Source of the DNA: Rhizobium sp. 18055
GTDB taxonomy: Bacteria > Pseudomonadota > Alphaproteobacteria > Rhizobiales > Rhizobiaceae
Assembly (NCBI RefSeq): GCF_902706285.1
Contig: NZ_CACSKD010000002.1
Coordinates: 124,001-188,000 of the forward strand
DNA: 64,000 nt
Reading direction: 5' to 3'
Shown here: positions 43,876 through 55,653 of the stretch, one piece after another
Layout of the letters: every line of letters begins with the position of its first letter
How positions within the stretch are numbered: position 1 is the first letter of the stretch
Made by a program: the position numbers and the translations under genes
Notes under the pieces: generated by a model
Database searches by the model: none
Seen by the model: the letters and a program-made list of their open reading frames with translations, nothing else
Told to the model about the DNA's origin: nothing

Positions 43876-45174
43876 CTATTTCGACTGCTCGGTCGAATCG
43901 GTGACGATCGGATCGTTTTCCTTCAGTTCGCCGGAGACGACCTGGGTGAACTGTCCGTCCGAGGAGCCGACCTGGATGATGACGGGCGATGGCTTGCCCG
44001 CTTTCAGCACCCATACCCGGCGCTTGTTGCCGGTCAGCGTTTCGCCGCCGCCCTGATTGGTCGGGCGCGGCCCCATGCGCGGTGGCCCGAACATGCCGAA
44101 CAGACCGCGATTGCGCCCGCCCTCGGCAGCAGGCGGTGCATAGCGAAGGGCGGCATTCGGAACCATCAGCGTGCTCTTGACGGCTTCGACCGTGACGTCG
44201 GCAGTGGCCGTCATGCCAGGGCGAAGAAGCAGATCGGCATTATCGACCGACAGGATCGCCTTATAGGTGACGACATTGTTGGTGGTCTCCGACGCAAAGC
44301 GGATCTGCTTGATTTCGGCGGGAAAGGTCCGGTCGGGATAGGCATCGACGGTGAACGAGGCTTTCTGGCCAACCGCGATCTGGCCGACATCAGCCTCGTC
44401 GACATCGACCTGCAGCTCCATCTGGCGCAGGTCACCGCCGATGACGAACAGCACAGGTGCCGATAGCGACGCTGCAACCGTGGCGCCCGGATCGACCGAA
44501 CGTGTCAAAATCACGCCGTCGATTGGCGAGATTATCTTGGACTTGGCGAGATTGACGTCGGCCAGTTGCAGATCGGCTTCGGCCGACAGCACGGCTGCCT
44601 CGTTGATCTGCTTGGTGGCGACCGCCGAATCATATTTGTAGCGCGCGTCCTCCAGGCTCTGCTGGGTGGTCACATTGTTCTGCACGAGGTTGCGATAGCG
44701 CTCGTAGGAACTCTGCGCCGACTGCAGATCCGCGTTGGCCTTGATGACGTTTGCCTTGGCCGAATCGAGCTTGGCCTGGGTGCTCTTGACATCTGCCTCG
44801 ACCTTGACGGTGTCGAGCACGGCCAGCACTTCGCCTGCCTTGACCTCGCTGTTGTAATCGACATTGACATCGCGCACCGTGCCGGAGAGCTCGCTCGAGA
44901 TGTCCACCTGCTCGGTTGGCTGAACCGAACCGGTCGCCGTGACCAGCACTGTCAGATCGCCGTTTTTCACCGGTTGCGTGGTGTAGCTCACCTCGGTACC
45001 GCCGCGGCGCGAATAGAAATAGGCAGCCCCAGCCACGACGGCGGCAACCAGCACCAGCAGCAAAAGACGCTTGAACCAACGCCCCTTATTCTTCTGCCGC
45101 GAGGCGGACAGAACAGCAGCAAGATCGGCGCTTGCCGTGGTCTTTGTTTGGCTCGGTGTGGTCATGTCGTCCAT
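43876..45174 (-). CDS. MacA-like periplasmic adaptor (membrane fusion) protein
   Basis: A 432-residue membrane fusion protein: one N-terminal membrane anchor (about residues 33-55), a split lipoyl domain (DVNVDYNSEVKAGEVLAVLD), a long alpha-helical hairpin (about 120-205) for contact with an outer-membrane channel, a beta-barrel domain and a C-terminal domain. A Gly/Pro/Arg-rich insert (GRNRGLFGMFGPPRMGPRPT, near residue 365) is unusual. GAGG lies 5 nt before the ATG at 45174. No outer-membrane factor gene is adjacent. Confidence 0.9.
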   Translation of the reverse strand: MDDMTTPSQTKTTASADLAAVLSASRQKNKGRWFKRLLLLVLVAAVVAGAAYFYSRRGGTEVSYTTQPVKNGDLTVLVTATGSVQPTEQVDISSELSGTVRDVNVDYNSEVKAGEVLAVLDTVKVEADVKSTQAKLDSAKANVIKANADLQSAQSSYERYRNLVQNNVTTQQSLEDARYKYDSAVATKQINEAAVLSAEADLQLADVNLAKSKIISPIDGVILTRSVDPGATVAASLSAPVLFVIGGDLRQMELQVDVDEADVGQIAVGQKASFTVDAYPDRTFPAEIKQIRFASETTNNVVTYKAILSVDNADLLLRPGMTATADVTVEAVKSTLMVPNAALRYAPPAAEGGRNRGLFGMFGPPRMGPRPTNQGGGETLTGNKRRVWVLKAGKPSPVIIQVGSSDGQFTQVVSGELKENDPIVTDSTEQSK

Positions 45175-45468
45175 GCTGGCCTCGATCAGATACAGCCAAT
45201 GCGGCTGCCAACTTCGAAATAACCATGTGAAGCTGAACGCAGGATTAGCAAAGGACCGCATTGGCACGCGCCAGCGCCAAAAGGAAATGAAATCTTGGTA
45301 ATGAAAGTCGAGATTTACCCGCCGACTCCGGCCGAAATCCGCCGTCGGGGTGACGTGGCGTCGGCTTTGCGTGTTGCTGCCGCGATGTCATGGCATGCAA
45401 ACCATGCAACAGCGCTCAGAGCTTTGCACCTCGACAGAATGCTGGCATCGAAATATTGCCAGACGATG

Positions 45469-45675
45469 TCAGGCGCCCAGAGCTTCCAGCGAAACAGGCG
45501 GGCGGCGTTTTGCGGCCATAAGGAGGTCGAGTTCCGTGGCAGATGGACCAAACTTGTCAAACAGGCGCGTTGCCTCGTCCTGATCAAGTCTGTACTTGCG
45601 GGAAAACTCGGTCAAGCTATAGGCGCGGCCACGCAGAACCTTGCGGGTGGTGCCGTGTTCGATGACGTCGGTCAT
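45469..45675 (-). CDS. Small conserved hypothetical protein, 68 residues
   Basis: A 68-residue soluble protein with a charged, helical centre (YSLTEFSRKYRLDQDEATRLFDKFGPSATELDLLMAAKR) that looks like a helix-turn-helix-like or adaptor-like fold, but I recognise no named family. AAGGAG lies 8 nt upstream of the ATG, a strong ribosome-binding site, so it is very likely expressed. No operon partner. Confidence 0.7.
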   Translation of the reverse strand: MTDVIEHGTTRKVLRGRAYSLTEFSRKYRLDQDEATRLFDKFGPSATELDLLMAAKRRPPVSLEALGA

Positions 45676-46062
45676 TGCAATCTCCTTGTTGTAAAGAGGT
45701 ACTTAGGGCGCGCGGCGCCTTTGTTAACCGCCTGACGCTGCCGAACAGATTGATTTTCCTAAATATTTATCGGGAACAATGTTGCGGTTCGCGCATTCGA
45801 GCGCAACCGGCTGAGATCTCTCACTGGTAGAATCGCGCGAGATGGTCCGGGCGACCCTTGCACCGTTCAAGCACCCGTTTCCGAAGGTCACCTGTCCAAG
45901 CGGCAGTGCCATGCGTGGATTTCCGGTTTCCGCTACCGCTTCACCGCAAGAAATGTGCCTAATGCACAGGAAAGGTAGATTTTTCAGTTGACCGCAATGG
46001 GTCGTCTGCATATGTTCCGCGCACTTCCAGCCGGGGCATTCAAGGATGCTTTGGAGCAAAGG
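45676..46062. other. Intergenic region upstream of tRNA-Lys
   Basis: About 390 bases with no credible protein gene. A 121-codon minus-strand frame at 45724-46089 runs into the tRNA and has no support. The only clear element is the tRNA promoter at 45988-46016. Confidence 0.5.
45988..46016 (+). promoter_or_regulatory. Housekeeping promoter of tRNA-Lys
   Basis: TTGACC as -35 and TATGTT as -10 separated by exactly 17 bp, placing the transcription start about 40 nt before the tRNA. Confidence 0.7.
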
Positions 46063-46138
46063 GAGAGCGTAGCTCAGCTGGTAGAGCAACTGACTTTTAA
46101 TCAGTAGGTCTCGGGTTCGAACCCCGACGCTCTCACCA
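46063..46138 (+). tRNA. tRNA-Lys (anticodon TTT)
   Basis: A 76-nt cloverleaf. Acceptor GAGAGCG pairs with CGCTCTC; D-arm GCTC/GAGC; anticodon stem ACTGA/TCAGT around CTTTTAA with anticodon TTT; variable loop AGGTC; T-arm TCGGG-TTCGAAC-CCCGA; discriminator A and an encoded CCA end. All stems are fully paired. It has its own promoter upstream and a terminator downstream. Confidence 0.98.
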
Positions 46139-46173
46139 TATAAATCAATAGTTTAGATAGAACAGATTTCGAT

Positions 46174-46198
46174 CTCCGTGGTGAGCCCACGGAGTTTT
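46174..46198 (+). terminator. Rho-independent terminator after tRNA-Lys
   Basis: 8-bp stem CTCCGTGG / CCACGGAG with a 5-nt loop followed by TTTT, 36 nt after the tRNA 3' end. Confidence 0.75.
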
Positions 46199-46320
46199 GC
46201 GTGGCGTGATCGCTCACGCCGTATAGCCGCGACATATCTCCGGCTGCCCCCAATTCCCCATTCTCTGCGGAACATTTCATATCTCTGGCAGTTCATACGG
46301 TGGAAACATTGGATAGAGCT

Positions 46321-46587
46321 ATGTCAGACCATGAAAACGACGTCCGTGAACGCGCGCATGCCATTTGGGAACGCGAGGGCAAGCCGGAAGGAAAGCATCA
46401 GGATCATTGGACGCAGGCTGAGCACGAGATCAGCCATGCCGGCGACCAGCTTGAAGGTGACGACCTGCCGAACCTCGAGGTGCTGCGCGAAGCTGCCAGA
46501 CAGCATACGGATGCATTCATCGTGAAGACGGATCTGGAGGATGCCGAACAGCGCGAGGCGACGCCTGGAATGCGCGAGCAGCCATAG
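46321..46587 (+). CDS. DUF2934 domain-containing small protein
   Basis: An 88-residue, strongly charged soluble protein. The N-terminal RERAHAIWEREGKPEGKHQDHW followed by QAEHEI is the DUF2934 signature, common in rhizobia and of unknown function; such proteins are often found beside stress genes. The ATG at 46321 is the start that fits the family; a GTG 21 nt upstream is in frame. It is followed by a small lipoprotein gene on the same strand. Confidence 0.85.
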   Translation: MSDHENDVRERAHAIWEREGKPEGKHQDHWTQAEHEISHAGDQLEGDDLPNLEVLREAARQHTDAFIVKTDLEDAEQREATPGMREQP

Positions 46588-46662
46588 AATGCAACCACTT
46601 GGCCGTTCGCGCGTTATGTCAATCGCGCGTTCATCAACTGATCTCACAAAAAGGATAGTAAA

Positions 46663-46824
46663 ATGACATTCTCCGTTACCACCAAGGTTGCAGCCGCTCT
46701 TTGCGTCATGCTTGCACTGAGCTCGTGCGGCAATACGATCCGCGGGATGGGCAAGGATGCTGCAAACACCGTCGATGCCACGCAGAATGCCGGTAACCGC
46801 GTCGGCCACGCGGCCACGAAGTAA
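46663..46824 (+). CDS. Entericidin A/B family lipoprotein
   Basis: A 53-residue protein too short for usual ORF filters. It has a lipoprotein signal peptide ending in the lipobox LSSC (Cys22), then CGNTIRGMGKDAANTVDAT, which matches the entericidin family of small outer- or inner-membrane-anchored lipoproteins. AAGGA lies 8 nt before the ATG. Entericidin pairs act as a toxin/antidote in enterobacteria at stationary phase; here a single copy is present, so that role is uncertain. Confidence 0.85.
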   Translation: MTFSVTTKVAAALCVMLALSSCGNTIRGMGKDAANTVDATQNAGNRVGHAATK

Positions 46825-47020
46825 CGCAGTTCACAGCAGTCGCGGCGCGCATGCGTTTGCGCGCCGCGTTTCAACGTGGCAGACGTGGTGCCCAGCTTGC
46901 ACTTTGTGTGCATTTGGCCGTTGACCTCAGACACGAAGACTGAGACGCGAAAAGGTGATTGGCGAGACCGGGTGTGCTGCGGTAGGACTGCGCTCCAAAG
47001 CCTGCTGCCGGAGAGACTGC

Positions 47021-47770
47021 GTGTCGATTGCCGATATTTCCCTGTTGAGCGCTCTGTTTGCCGGCGCGCTGTCGTTTCTGTCGCCCTGCGTGCTGCCGCT
47101 GGTGCCGCCCTATCTCTGCTACATGGCCGGGATTTCCGTTGATCAGTTTCGTGGTGGCGGTGCGGTCGTGGTGGCCCCTGCCGTCAGGCGGGGAGTGCTG
47201 CTTTCGGCGCTGTTCTTCACGCTTGGGTTTGCCACGGTGTTTGTGGCACTCGGCGCCGGGGCCTCGAGCATCGGCATGGTGCTGCGTCAGCATCTCGATC
47301 TGCTGGCAAAGATCGGCGGGCTGATCATCGTCATCATGGGCCTGAACTTTCTCGGTCTCTTCCGCATCGGGGTGCTTGCACGCGAAGCAAGGTTCCAGAG
47401 CGGCGGCAAGCCCGCAACGCTGACGGGCGCCTATGTGATGGGTCTGGCCTTCGCCTTCGGCTGGACTCCGTGCATCGGGCCGGTGCTTGGCGCCATCCTC
47501 GGTGTTGCGGCGTCGCGTGAAACGGTTGGCTCGGGTGCCGGGCTGCTTGCCGTCTATTCGCTCGGTCTGGCTATTCCGTTCTGGATTGCCGCCGGCTTTT
47601 CCGGCACCTTCATGGGCTTTCTCTCGCGCTTTCGCCGACATCTCGGCACCGTCGAGAAGGTCATGGGCGTGTTCCTCATCCTCACCGGTCTGGCCTTCAT
47701 GTTCGGCTTTGTCAGCGATGCGGCAATATGGTTCCAGCAGACCTTTCCAATCCTGATGAAAATCGGTTAA
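47021..47770 (+). CDS. ccdA: Cytochrome c biogenesis protein CcdA
   Basis: A 249-residue membrane protein with six membrane helices that carries reducing equivalents from cytoplasmic thioredoxin to periplasmic partners for cytochrome c maturation. The two redox cysteines are in SFLSPCVLPLVPPYL (helix 1) and GWTPCIGPVLGAIL (helix 4). The GTG at 47021 has GGAGAG about 6 nt upstream; an earlier in-frame GTG at 46955 would add non-conserved residues. Confidence 0.93.
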   Translation: MSIADISLLSALFAGALSFLSPCVLPLVPPYLCYMAGISVDQFRGGGAVVVAPAVRRGVLLSALFFTLGFATVFVALGAGASSIGMVLRQHLDLLAKIGGLIIVIMGLNFLGLFRIGVLAREARFQSGGKPATLTGAYVMGLAFAFGWTPCIGPVLGAILGVAASRETVGSGAGLLAVYSLGLAIPFWIAAGFSGTFMGFLSRFRRHLGTVEKVMGVFLILTGLAFMFGFVSDAAIWFQQTFPILMKIG

Positions 47771-47812
47771 GCCTGAGGTCCTCCCGCCGACCTGCCCGCA
47801 TTGGAATAAACA

Positions 47813-48763
47813 TTGGCCGACATCGTCAGTCTTCTCCTGCCGTTCTTCGGTCTGATCCTTATTGGTTATATTGCTGCCAGAGTAACCAAGCAGCCCGCCG
47901 AGGCGATGGGATGGCTGAACACGTTCATCATCTACGCCGCCCTGCCCGCATTGTTCTTCAAGCTGGTCTCCCGTACGCCGTTCGAGGATCTCACCCGGAT
48001 CGATTTCATCGCGACGGATCTGGCCGCGACCTACTCGATCTTCGTCGCACTGTTTGTGATCGGCCGCTGGATCCGGCGCAATTCACTGGCTGACAGCACG
48101 ATCCAGTCGTTTGCCGGCGCCTATGGCAATATCGGCTATATGGGCCCGGGACTGGCGCTGATTGCGCTCGGCGATGGCGCAGCCGTGCCGGTGGCGCTGA
48201 TCGTCTGTATCGAGAATGCGTTCCACTTCATCGTCGCACCGGCGATGATGGCAGCGGCCGGCGACGACAAGCGCTCTCGCCGACAATTGGCCTTCGACAT
48301 CGCACGAAAGGTTGCGTTGCATCCGTTCATCCTGTCAACGGTGCTCGGCTTCGTTGCTGCGGGCTTAAACGTGCAGCAGCCCCTGGCATTTCAGCGTTTC
48401 GTCGATTATCTCGCGCAGGCGGCAGCGCCCTGCGCGCTGTTTGCAATGGGCGTGACACTGGCGCTCCGGCCGATCAAACGCATTCCGGCAGAGATCGGCT
48501 ACATCGTTCCTGCAAAACTGATCATCCACCCGATTGTCGTCTATCTCGCGCTGACGGCAGTCGGCGGGTTCGAGCCGGTATGGATCTATGCAGCGGTGTT
48601 GCTCGCCACGCTGCCGACGGCAACCAATGTCTTCGTCATCGGTCAGCAATATGGCGTCTGGCAGGAACGGGCATCGGCGACGATCCTGATCACCACGGCG
48701 CTCTCCGTGGTGACGGTATCGATCTTTCTGGTGGCGATAAAATCAGGCTTTCTTCCGACGTAG
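47813..48763 (+). CDS. AEC family transporter (auxin efflux carrier type)
   Basis: A 316-residue membrane protein with about ten helices, of the AEC/malonate-type permease family. Landmarks: LLLPFFGLILIGYIA at the N-terminus, AYGNIGYMGPGLAL (the conserved N-x-G-x-G hinge) and LATLPTATNVFVIGQQYG near residue 265. Substrates in bacteria are usually small organic acids. TTG start, GGAATAA upstream. Its end overlaps the convergent hydroxylase by 21 nt. Confidence 0.87.
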   Translation: MADIVSLLLPFFGLILIGYIAARVTKQPAEAMGWLNTFIIYAALPALFFKLVSRTPFEDLTRIDFIATDLAATYSIFVALFVIGRWIRRNSLADSTIQSFAGAYGNIGYMGPGLALIALGDGAAVPVALIVCIENAFHFIVAPAMMAAAGDDKRSRRQLAFDIARKVALHPFILSTVLGFVAAGLNVQQPLAFQRFVDYLAQAAAPCALFAMGVTLALRPIKRIPAEIGYIVPAKLIIHPIVVYLALTAVGGFEPVWIYAAVLLATLPTATNVFVIGQQYGVWQERASATILITTALSVVTVSIFLVAIKSGFLPT

Positions 48764-49954
48764 CCTGTCCCTGATCGCAGCCGGAATATCCCGCAGGCCG
48801 CCGCCGGGCTCGATGCCTTCGCGCATGACGAGATTGCGCAGCGGCGGCAGTGCCGCAAGGATGTGAAGGCCCGCGGCGCGCATCACCTGCACCGGCAGGA
48901 AATCGGACAGCAGAGAGCGATTGAGGACGTCGACACTTGCTGTGCGCGTCATGATATCGGCGCGGCGCTTGCGATCGAACTGATTGCCGGCATCGGCCGG
49001 TACCGGCAGTTCCGGGCGACCGCAGAGAATGTCGCTGAGCGCCATGACGTCACGCAGGCTGAGGTTCAGCCCCTGTGCACCGATCGGCGGAAAGACGTGG
49101 GCGGCTTCCCCAATCAGGGCCACGCGGCCCTTGCCGGAGCGATGTGCCATCATGCCGGAGAGCGGCCATATCTGCACGCCCTCCTCGACGGTGACCTTGC
49201 CGAGCAGCGACTGCATACGCTCCTCGACGACATTGCTCAACGCGGCCAGCGACATCTCGCTGCGCGCCTGCGCATCCGACGGGTTCTGCACCCAGACGAG
49301 GCTGGAACGATTGCCGGGCAGCGGCACCTGGGTAAAGGGGCCGTTTTCGGTGTGGAACTCGGTGGAGATATTTTCGTGCGGCAGCGAATGGGCGAAGTTC
49401 AGCACCATCGCCGTCTGCGGATAGGACCAGTTGCGGGTATCGATCCCGACCGTCTCGCGCAGCATCGATTTGCGGCCATCGGCGCCGATGGCGAACTCGG
49501 CGGCCAGCGTCTCCCCATCGGCAAGGGTGATCGCGACGATATCGGCGCTGACCTCGATCGCCGCAGCAAAAGCCGTGAAGCGGGTAATGTTGCCTTCAGC
49601 CGATACCGCAGCCTCGAGCACCTCCATCAGAGCCTTGTTCGGAAAATTATAGCCGAAGGCTTCGAGGCCGACTTCAGCGGAACGGAAGGTGGTGGTGGGC
49701 GCGCGCAGCAAGCGGTTTGTGCCGTCGATGATGCGCATGGTCGCCAGCGGCGCGGCCGCGGGTTTCAGCTTGTCCCAGAGCGTCAGCCGGTCGAGAAAGC
49801 GGATCGACTGGTCCATCAGCGCGGTGGTGCGCCGGTCTTGCCTTGGCGCTGGCGGCGCAATCAGTGCGACGTTGCGGCCGCCGCGTCCAAGAGCAACTGC
49901 GGCGATCATGCCGGCCAGTCCGCCACCGATCACCGCTATTTCGAAAGTCTTCAT
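48743..49954 (-). CDS. UbiH/UbiF family FAD-dependent hydroxylase
   Basis: A 403-residue flavoprotein monooxygenase of the ubiquinone-biosynthesis type. Rossmann motif VIGGGLAGMIAAVALG at residues 8-23, the DG motif in AIGADGRKS and the GD-type FAD motif VALIGEAAHVFPPIGAQGLN, where Gly-Glu replaces the usual Gly-Asp. It probably hydroxylates a polyprenylphenol intermediate of ubiquinone; which ring position is uncertain (UbiH, UbiF or the alphaproteobacterial UbiL). Confidence 0.88.
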   Translation of the reverse strand: MKTFEIAVIGGGLAGMIAAVALGRGGRNVALIAPPAPRQDRRTTALMDQSIRFLDRLTLWDKLKPAAAPLATMRIIDGTNRLLRAPTTTFRSAEVGLEAFGYNFPNKALMEVLEAAVSAEGNITRFTAFAAAIEVSADIVAITLADGETLAAEFAIGADGRKSMLRETVGIDTRNWSYPQTAMVLNFAHSLPHENISTEFHTENGPFTQVPLPGNRSSLVWVQNPSDAQARSEMSLAALSNVVEERMQSLLGKVTVEEGVQIWPLSGMMAHRSGKGRVALIGEAAHVFPPIGAQGLNLSLRDVMALSDILCGRPELPVPADAGNQFDRKRRADIMTRTASVDVLNRSLLSDFLPVQVMRAAGLHILAALPPLRNLVMREGIEPGGGLRDIPAAIRDRLRRKKA

Positions 49955-49991
49955 TGCACCGTTCCGTCAATTCTGAAACGGCGAGCCGGCT

Positions 49992-50503
49992 TTATGCCGC
50001 CGGCTTCGCCTGACGGCGCCAACTATAGCTCTTGCCCGGCTCCGCGTCACGGGCAGCCGGCTGATAATAATGCGGAATCTCCGGCAGGCGCTTCTCGGTG
50101 AGACGCTTTATCGCAGTCTCGTTGGTGACGGCGAAGCTGTCGATACCGCAGCGCAGCATCAGCGGCACCTGATCGATCAGCACATCGCCGACGGCACGCA
50201 GCTCGTTGGTATAGCCGAGGCGGTCGCGCAGCAGCGAGGCGTGGCTGAAGGCGCGGCCGTCGTTGAAGGCCGGGAACGCCACCGCCACCAGCTCCAGCCG
50301 GTACAGATAGGGCTCCAGCTTGCGCACATCGTCGGCGGGCTGGATCAGCACACCGAAGCCGACGTCGTTGCTTTCGTCCGCCTTGACGATCAGCTCTTCG
50401 AGGCTGAGGATCGGCTTCTGCCCCTCGTCAGCCTTGAGCTCTTCGGTCTCGATGACCCACGGATCGTTCTCGACGAAGCCGGCTTCTCTCCAGATCCTGG
50501 TCA

Positions 50504-50504
<1 letters not shown>
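49992..50504 (-). CDS. DUF934 domain-containing protein (sulfite reduction accessory)
   Basis: A 170-residue DUF934 protein, usually encoded directly after nitrite/sulfite reductase genes in alpha- and betaproteobacteria and suspected of helping sulfite reduction, although its reaction is unknown. Conserved segments FSHASLLRDRLGY and ELRAVGDVLIDQVPLMLRCGIDSF are visible. The ATG at 50504 overlaps the cysI stop (TGATG) and has GGAGG 7 nt upstream; a GTG one codon earlier is possible. Confidence 0.88.
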
Positions 50505-52177
<1,673 letters not shown>

Positions 52178-52185
52178 CGGCTTCC

Positions 52186-52500
52186 TCAGACTGCAATGAA
52201 TGCGGGATCGGCCGGCTTGTAGCCCGGCGCATATTCCATGGTCGGGCCCTGAGCGCGGATGCGCTCGCGAAGGCGCAGCGGCCAGAGAACACCATCAGTT
52301 TCCTGAACATCGACGACAGCGACGTCAACGACCAGATTATCGGCATAGGACTTCTTGCCGATCGCCTCAAGTGCGGTGACGGCCTCGGCGTGGCGGGCGA
52401 CGAGCGCATCCTGCAGGCCGGTGACCCACGCGCCGTTCGCATCCAGCCATACGGCAATGCCGTCCGTCAGCCTGTTGGCGGTCAGAACCTTGTCTACCAT
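52186..52500 (-). CDS. DUF2849 domain-containing protein
   Basis: A 104-residue DUF2849 protein. The N-terminal VLTANRLTDGIAVWLDANGAW and the AYGPTMEY-like segment GPTMEYAPGYKPADP are conserved in the family. It is found almost only between cysG and cysI in alphaproteobacteria, so it is thought to be a small accessory to sulfite reduction; the mechanism is unknown. It is 2 nt from cysG and 8 nt from cysI, clearly in one operon. Confidence 0.87.
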   Translation of the reverse strand: MVDKVLTANRLTDGIAVWLDANGAWVTGLQDALVARHAEAVTALEAIGKKSYADNLVVDVAVVDVQETDGVLWPLRLRERIRAQGPTMEYAPGYKPADPAFIAV

Positions 52501-52502
52501 AG

Positions 52503-53942
<1,440 letters not shown>

Positions 53943-54201
53943 CAATCCATTTCTAAGTTGACGGAATATGCACCGTCCCGCCAATCAAATGAAGAAACAG
54001 AAATTCCAAAGGCAGTCCAGCCGCGTATTGTTTTACCCGGCTTGTCAATGATTTGAGCAAAACTCACCGGTGAGGCGCTGCAGGCACACCCCGACCTGCC
54101 GCAGCGCAGCAGAAAGCCTGTGGCAAATCCGGTCTTCATGCGGAATCCTCGTTTGCCTCGGGAGTTGCAGAGGATAAAGTGCTGAAATCAAGGAGAACGC
54201 C

Positions 54202-54789
54202 ATGTCCGACACCACCATTGCCGCCCGCCTGCTCGACGTTATCGAGCGGGATATCCTGCCGCTGACCGAACAGGGTGTCGGCGCCGGCAACAAGGTTTTC
54301 GGCGCTGCCATCCTGCGCAAGTCGGATCTGTCGCTGGTCGTGGCCGAGACCAACAACGAGCTGGAAAACCCGCTCTGGCACGGCGAGGTGCACACGCTGA
54401 AGCGGTTCTACGAGCTGGGCGAAAAGCTTGCCACCAAGGATCTGATCTTTCTCTCCACGCACGAACCCTGCACCATGTGCATGTCGGCGATCACCTGGGC
54501 GGGCTTCGACAATTTCTATTATTTCTTCAGCCACGAGGATTCGCGCGACGCCTTTGCGATCCCGCACGACCTGAAGATCCTCAAGGAGGTCTTCGGACTG
54601 GAGCCCGGCGGCTACCGCCGCCAGAACGCCTTCTGGAACAGCTTCGCGATTGCCGATCTGGTCGAGACCGAAGAGGACAAGGTCAAGGCCGATCTGAAGG
54701 CGCAGACGGTGCGGATCAAGGCGCGCTACGATGCACTCTCGACAGACTACCAGTCGTCCAAGGGCGACAACGACATTCCGCTGAACTGA
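54202..54789 (+). CDS. Nucleoside deaminase family protein
   Basis: A 195-residue cytidine/deoxycytidylate deaminase-fold protein. Zinc site visible as HGE (H60, E62; catalytic Glu) and PCTMC (C90, C93). The C-terminal half extends past the core domain. Related enzymes deaminate guanine, cytosine or tRNA adenosine; this one does not match TadA closely enough to name. It is followed 21 nt later by mazG on the same strand. Confidence 0.85.
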   Translation: MSDTTIAARLLDVIERDILPLTEQGVGAGNKVFGAAILRKSDLSLVVAETNNELENPLWHGEVHTLKRFYELGEKLATKDLIFLSTHEPCTMCMSAITWAGFDNFYYFFSHEDSRDAFAIPHDLKILKEVFGLEPGGYRRQNAFWNSFAIADLVETEEDKVKADLKAQTVRIKARYDALSTDYQSSKGDNDIPLN

Positions 54790-54810
54790 CCGAGCGTGAA
54801 CCGAGAGATC

Positions 54811-55644
54811 ATGGAAGCTTCAAAGGATATTTCGCGCCTGATCGAGATCATGGCAGCGCTCCGCAACCCTGAAACCGGTTGCCCCTGGGACATCGTCCAG
54901 ACCTTCGAGACGATCAAGCCCTATACGATCGAGGAGGCCTATGAGGTATCCGACGCGATCGAGCGCAACGACATGGACGACCTTTGCGACGAACTCGGCG
55001 ATCTTCTGCTGCAGGTGGTGTTCCATGCAAGGATGGCCGAGGAAGCCGGCGATTTCTCGTTCGGCGACGTGGTCGAGGCGATCACCAAAAAGATGATCCG
55101 CCGACATCCTCACGTGTTTGCCCGCTCGGACGCCGACACGCCAGATGCGGTCAAGATCCAGTGGGACGAGATCAAGCAGGCGGAAAAGCGCGAGCGCGCC
55201 GAACGCCGCGCCGTCCGAGGCATCACCGAGGATTTCAAGGCCGGCTTTCTGGGCTCGGTGCAGCGCAGCTTCCCGGCCCTGACCGAGGCGTTGAAGCTGC
55301 AGGAGCGCGCCGCCAAGGTCGGCTTCGACTGGTCGGCGCCGGAACCGATCCTCGACAAGATCGAGGAAGAGATTGGCGAGTTGCGCGAGGCGTTGAAATC
55401 AGGCGATCAGGCCAAGGTCAGCGACGAGCTCGGCGACCTGATCTTTGCCGTCGTCAATATTGGCCGGCATGTGAAGGCCGATCCGGAACAGTCGCTGCGC
55501 GGCACCAACACGAAATTCCGCCGCCGTTTCGGCCACATCGAAACAACGCTCGCGGCCGAAGGCGAGACGCTGCAGGCGGCAACGCTGGAACGGATGGAAG
55601 ATCTGTGGCAGGCGGCAAAGGCGATCGAGCGGCAGCTTGGTTGA
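54811..55644 (+). CDS. mazG: Nucleoside triphosphate pyrophosphohydrolase MazG
   Basis: Hydrolyses (d)NTPs, including non-canonical ones, to the monophosphate and pyrophosphate. The 277-residue product has two MazG domains: NPETGCPWDIVQTFETIKPY with EAYEVSDAIERNDMDDLCDELGD (EExxE and ExxD metal sites) and, C-terminal, the second with DKIEEEIGELREALKSGD and VSDELGDLIFAVVNIGR. The ATG at 54811 (GAGAG upstream) is preferred over a GTG at 54796. Confidence 0.94.
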   Translation: MEASKDISRLIEIMAALRNPETGCPWDIVQTFETIKPYTIEEAYEVSDAIERNDMDDLCDELGDLLLQVVFHARMAEEAGDFSFGDVVEAITKKMIRRHPHVFARSDADTPDAVKIQWDEIKQAEKRERAERRAVRGITEDFKAGFLGSVQRSFPALTEALKLQERAAKVGFDWSAPEPILDKIEEEIGELREALKSGDQAKVSDELGDLIFAVVNIGRHVKADPEQSLRGTNTKFRRRFGHIETTLAAEGETLQAATLERMEDLWQAAKAIERQLG

Positions 55645-55653
55645 CAGAGCGTC

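Noticed and set aside
45724..46089. 121-codon minus-strand frame ending in the tRNA region
   Set aside because: Overlaps the tRNA-Lys promoter and 5' end, has no ribosome-binding site and no family.
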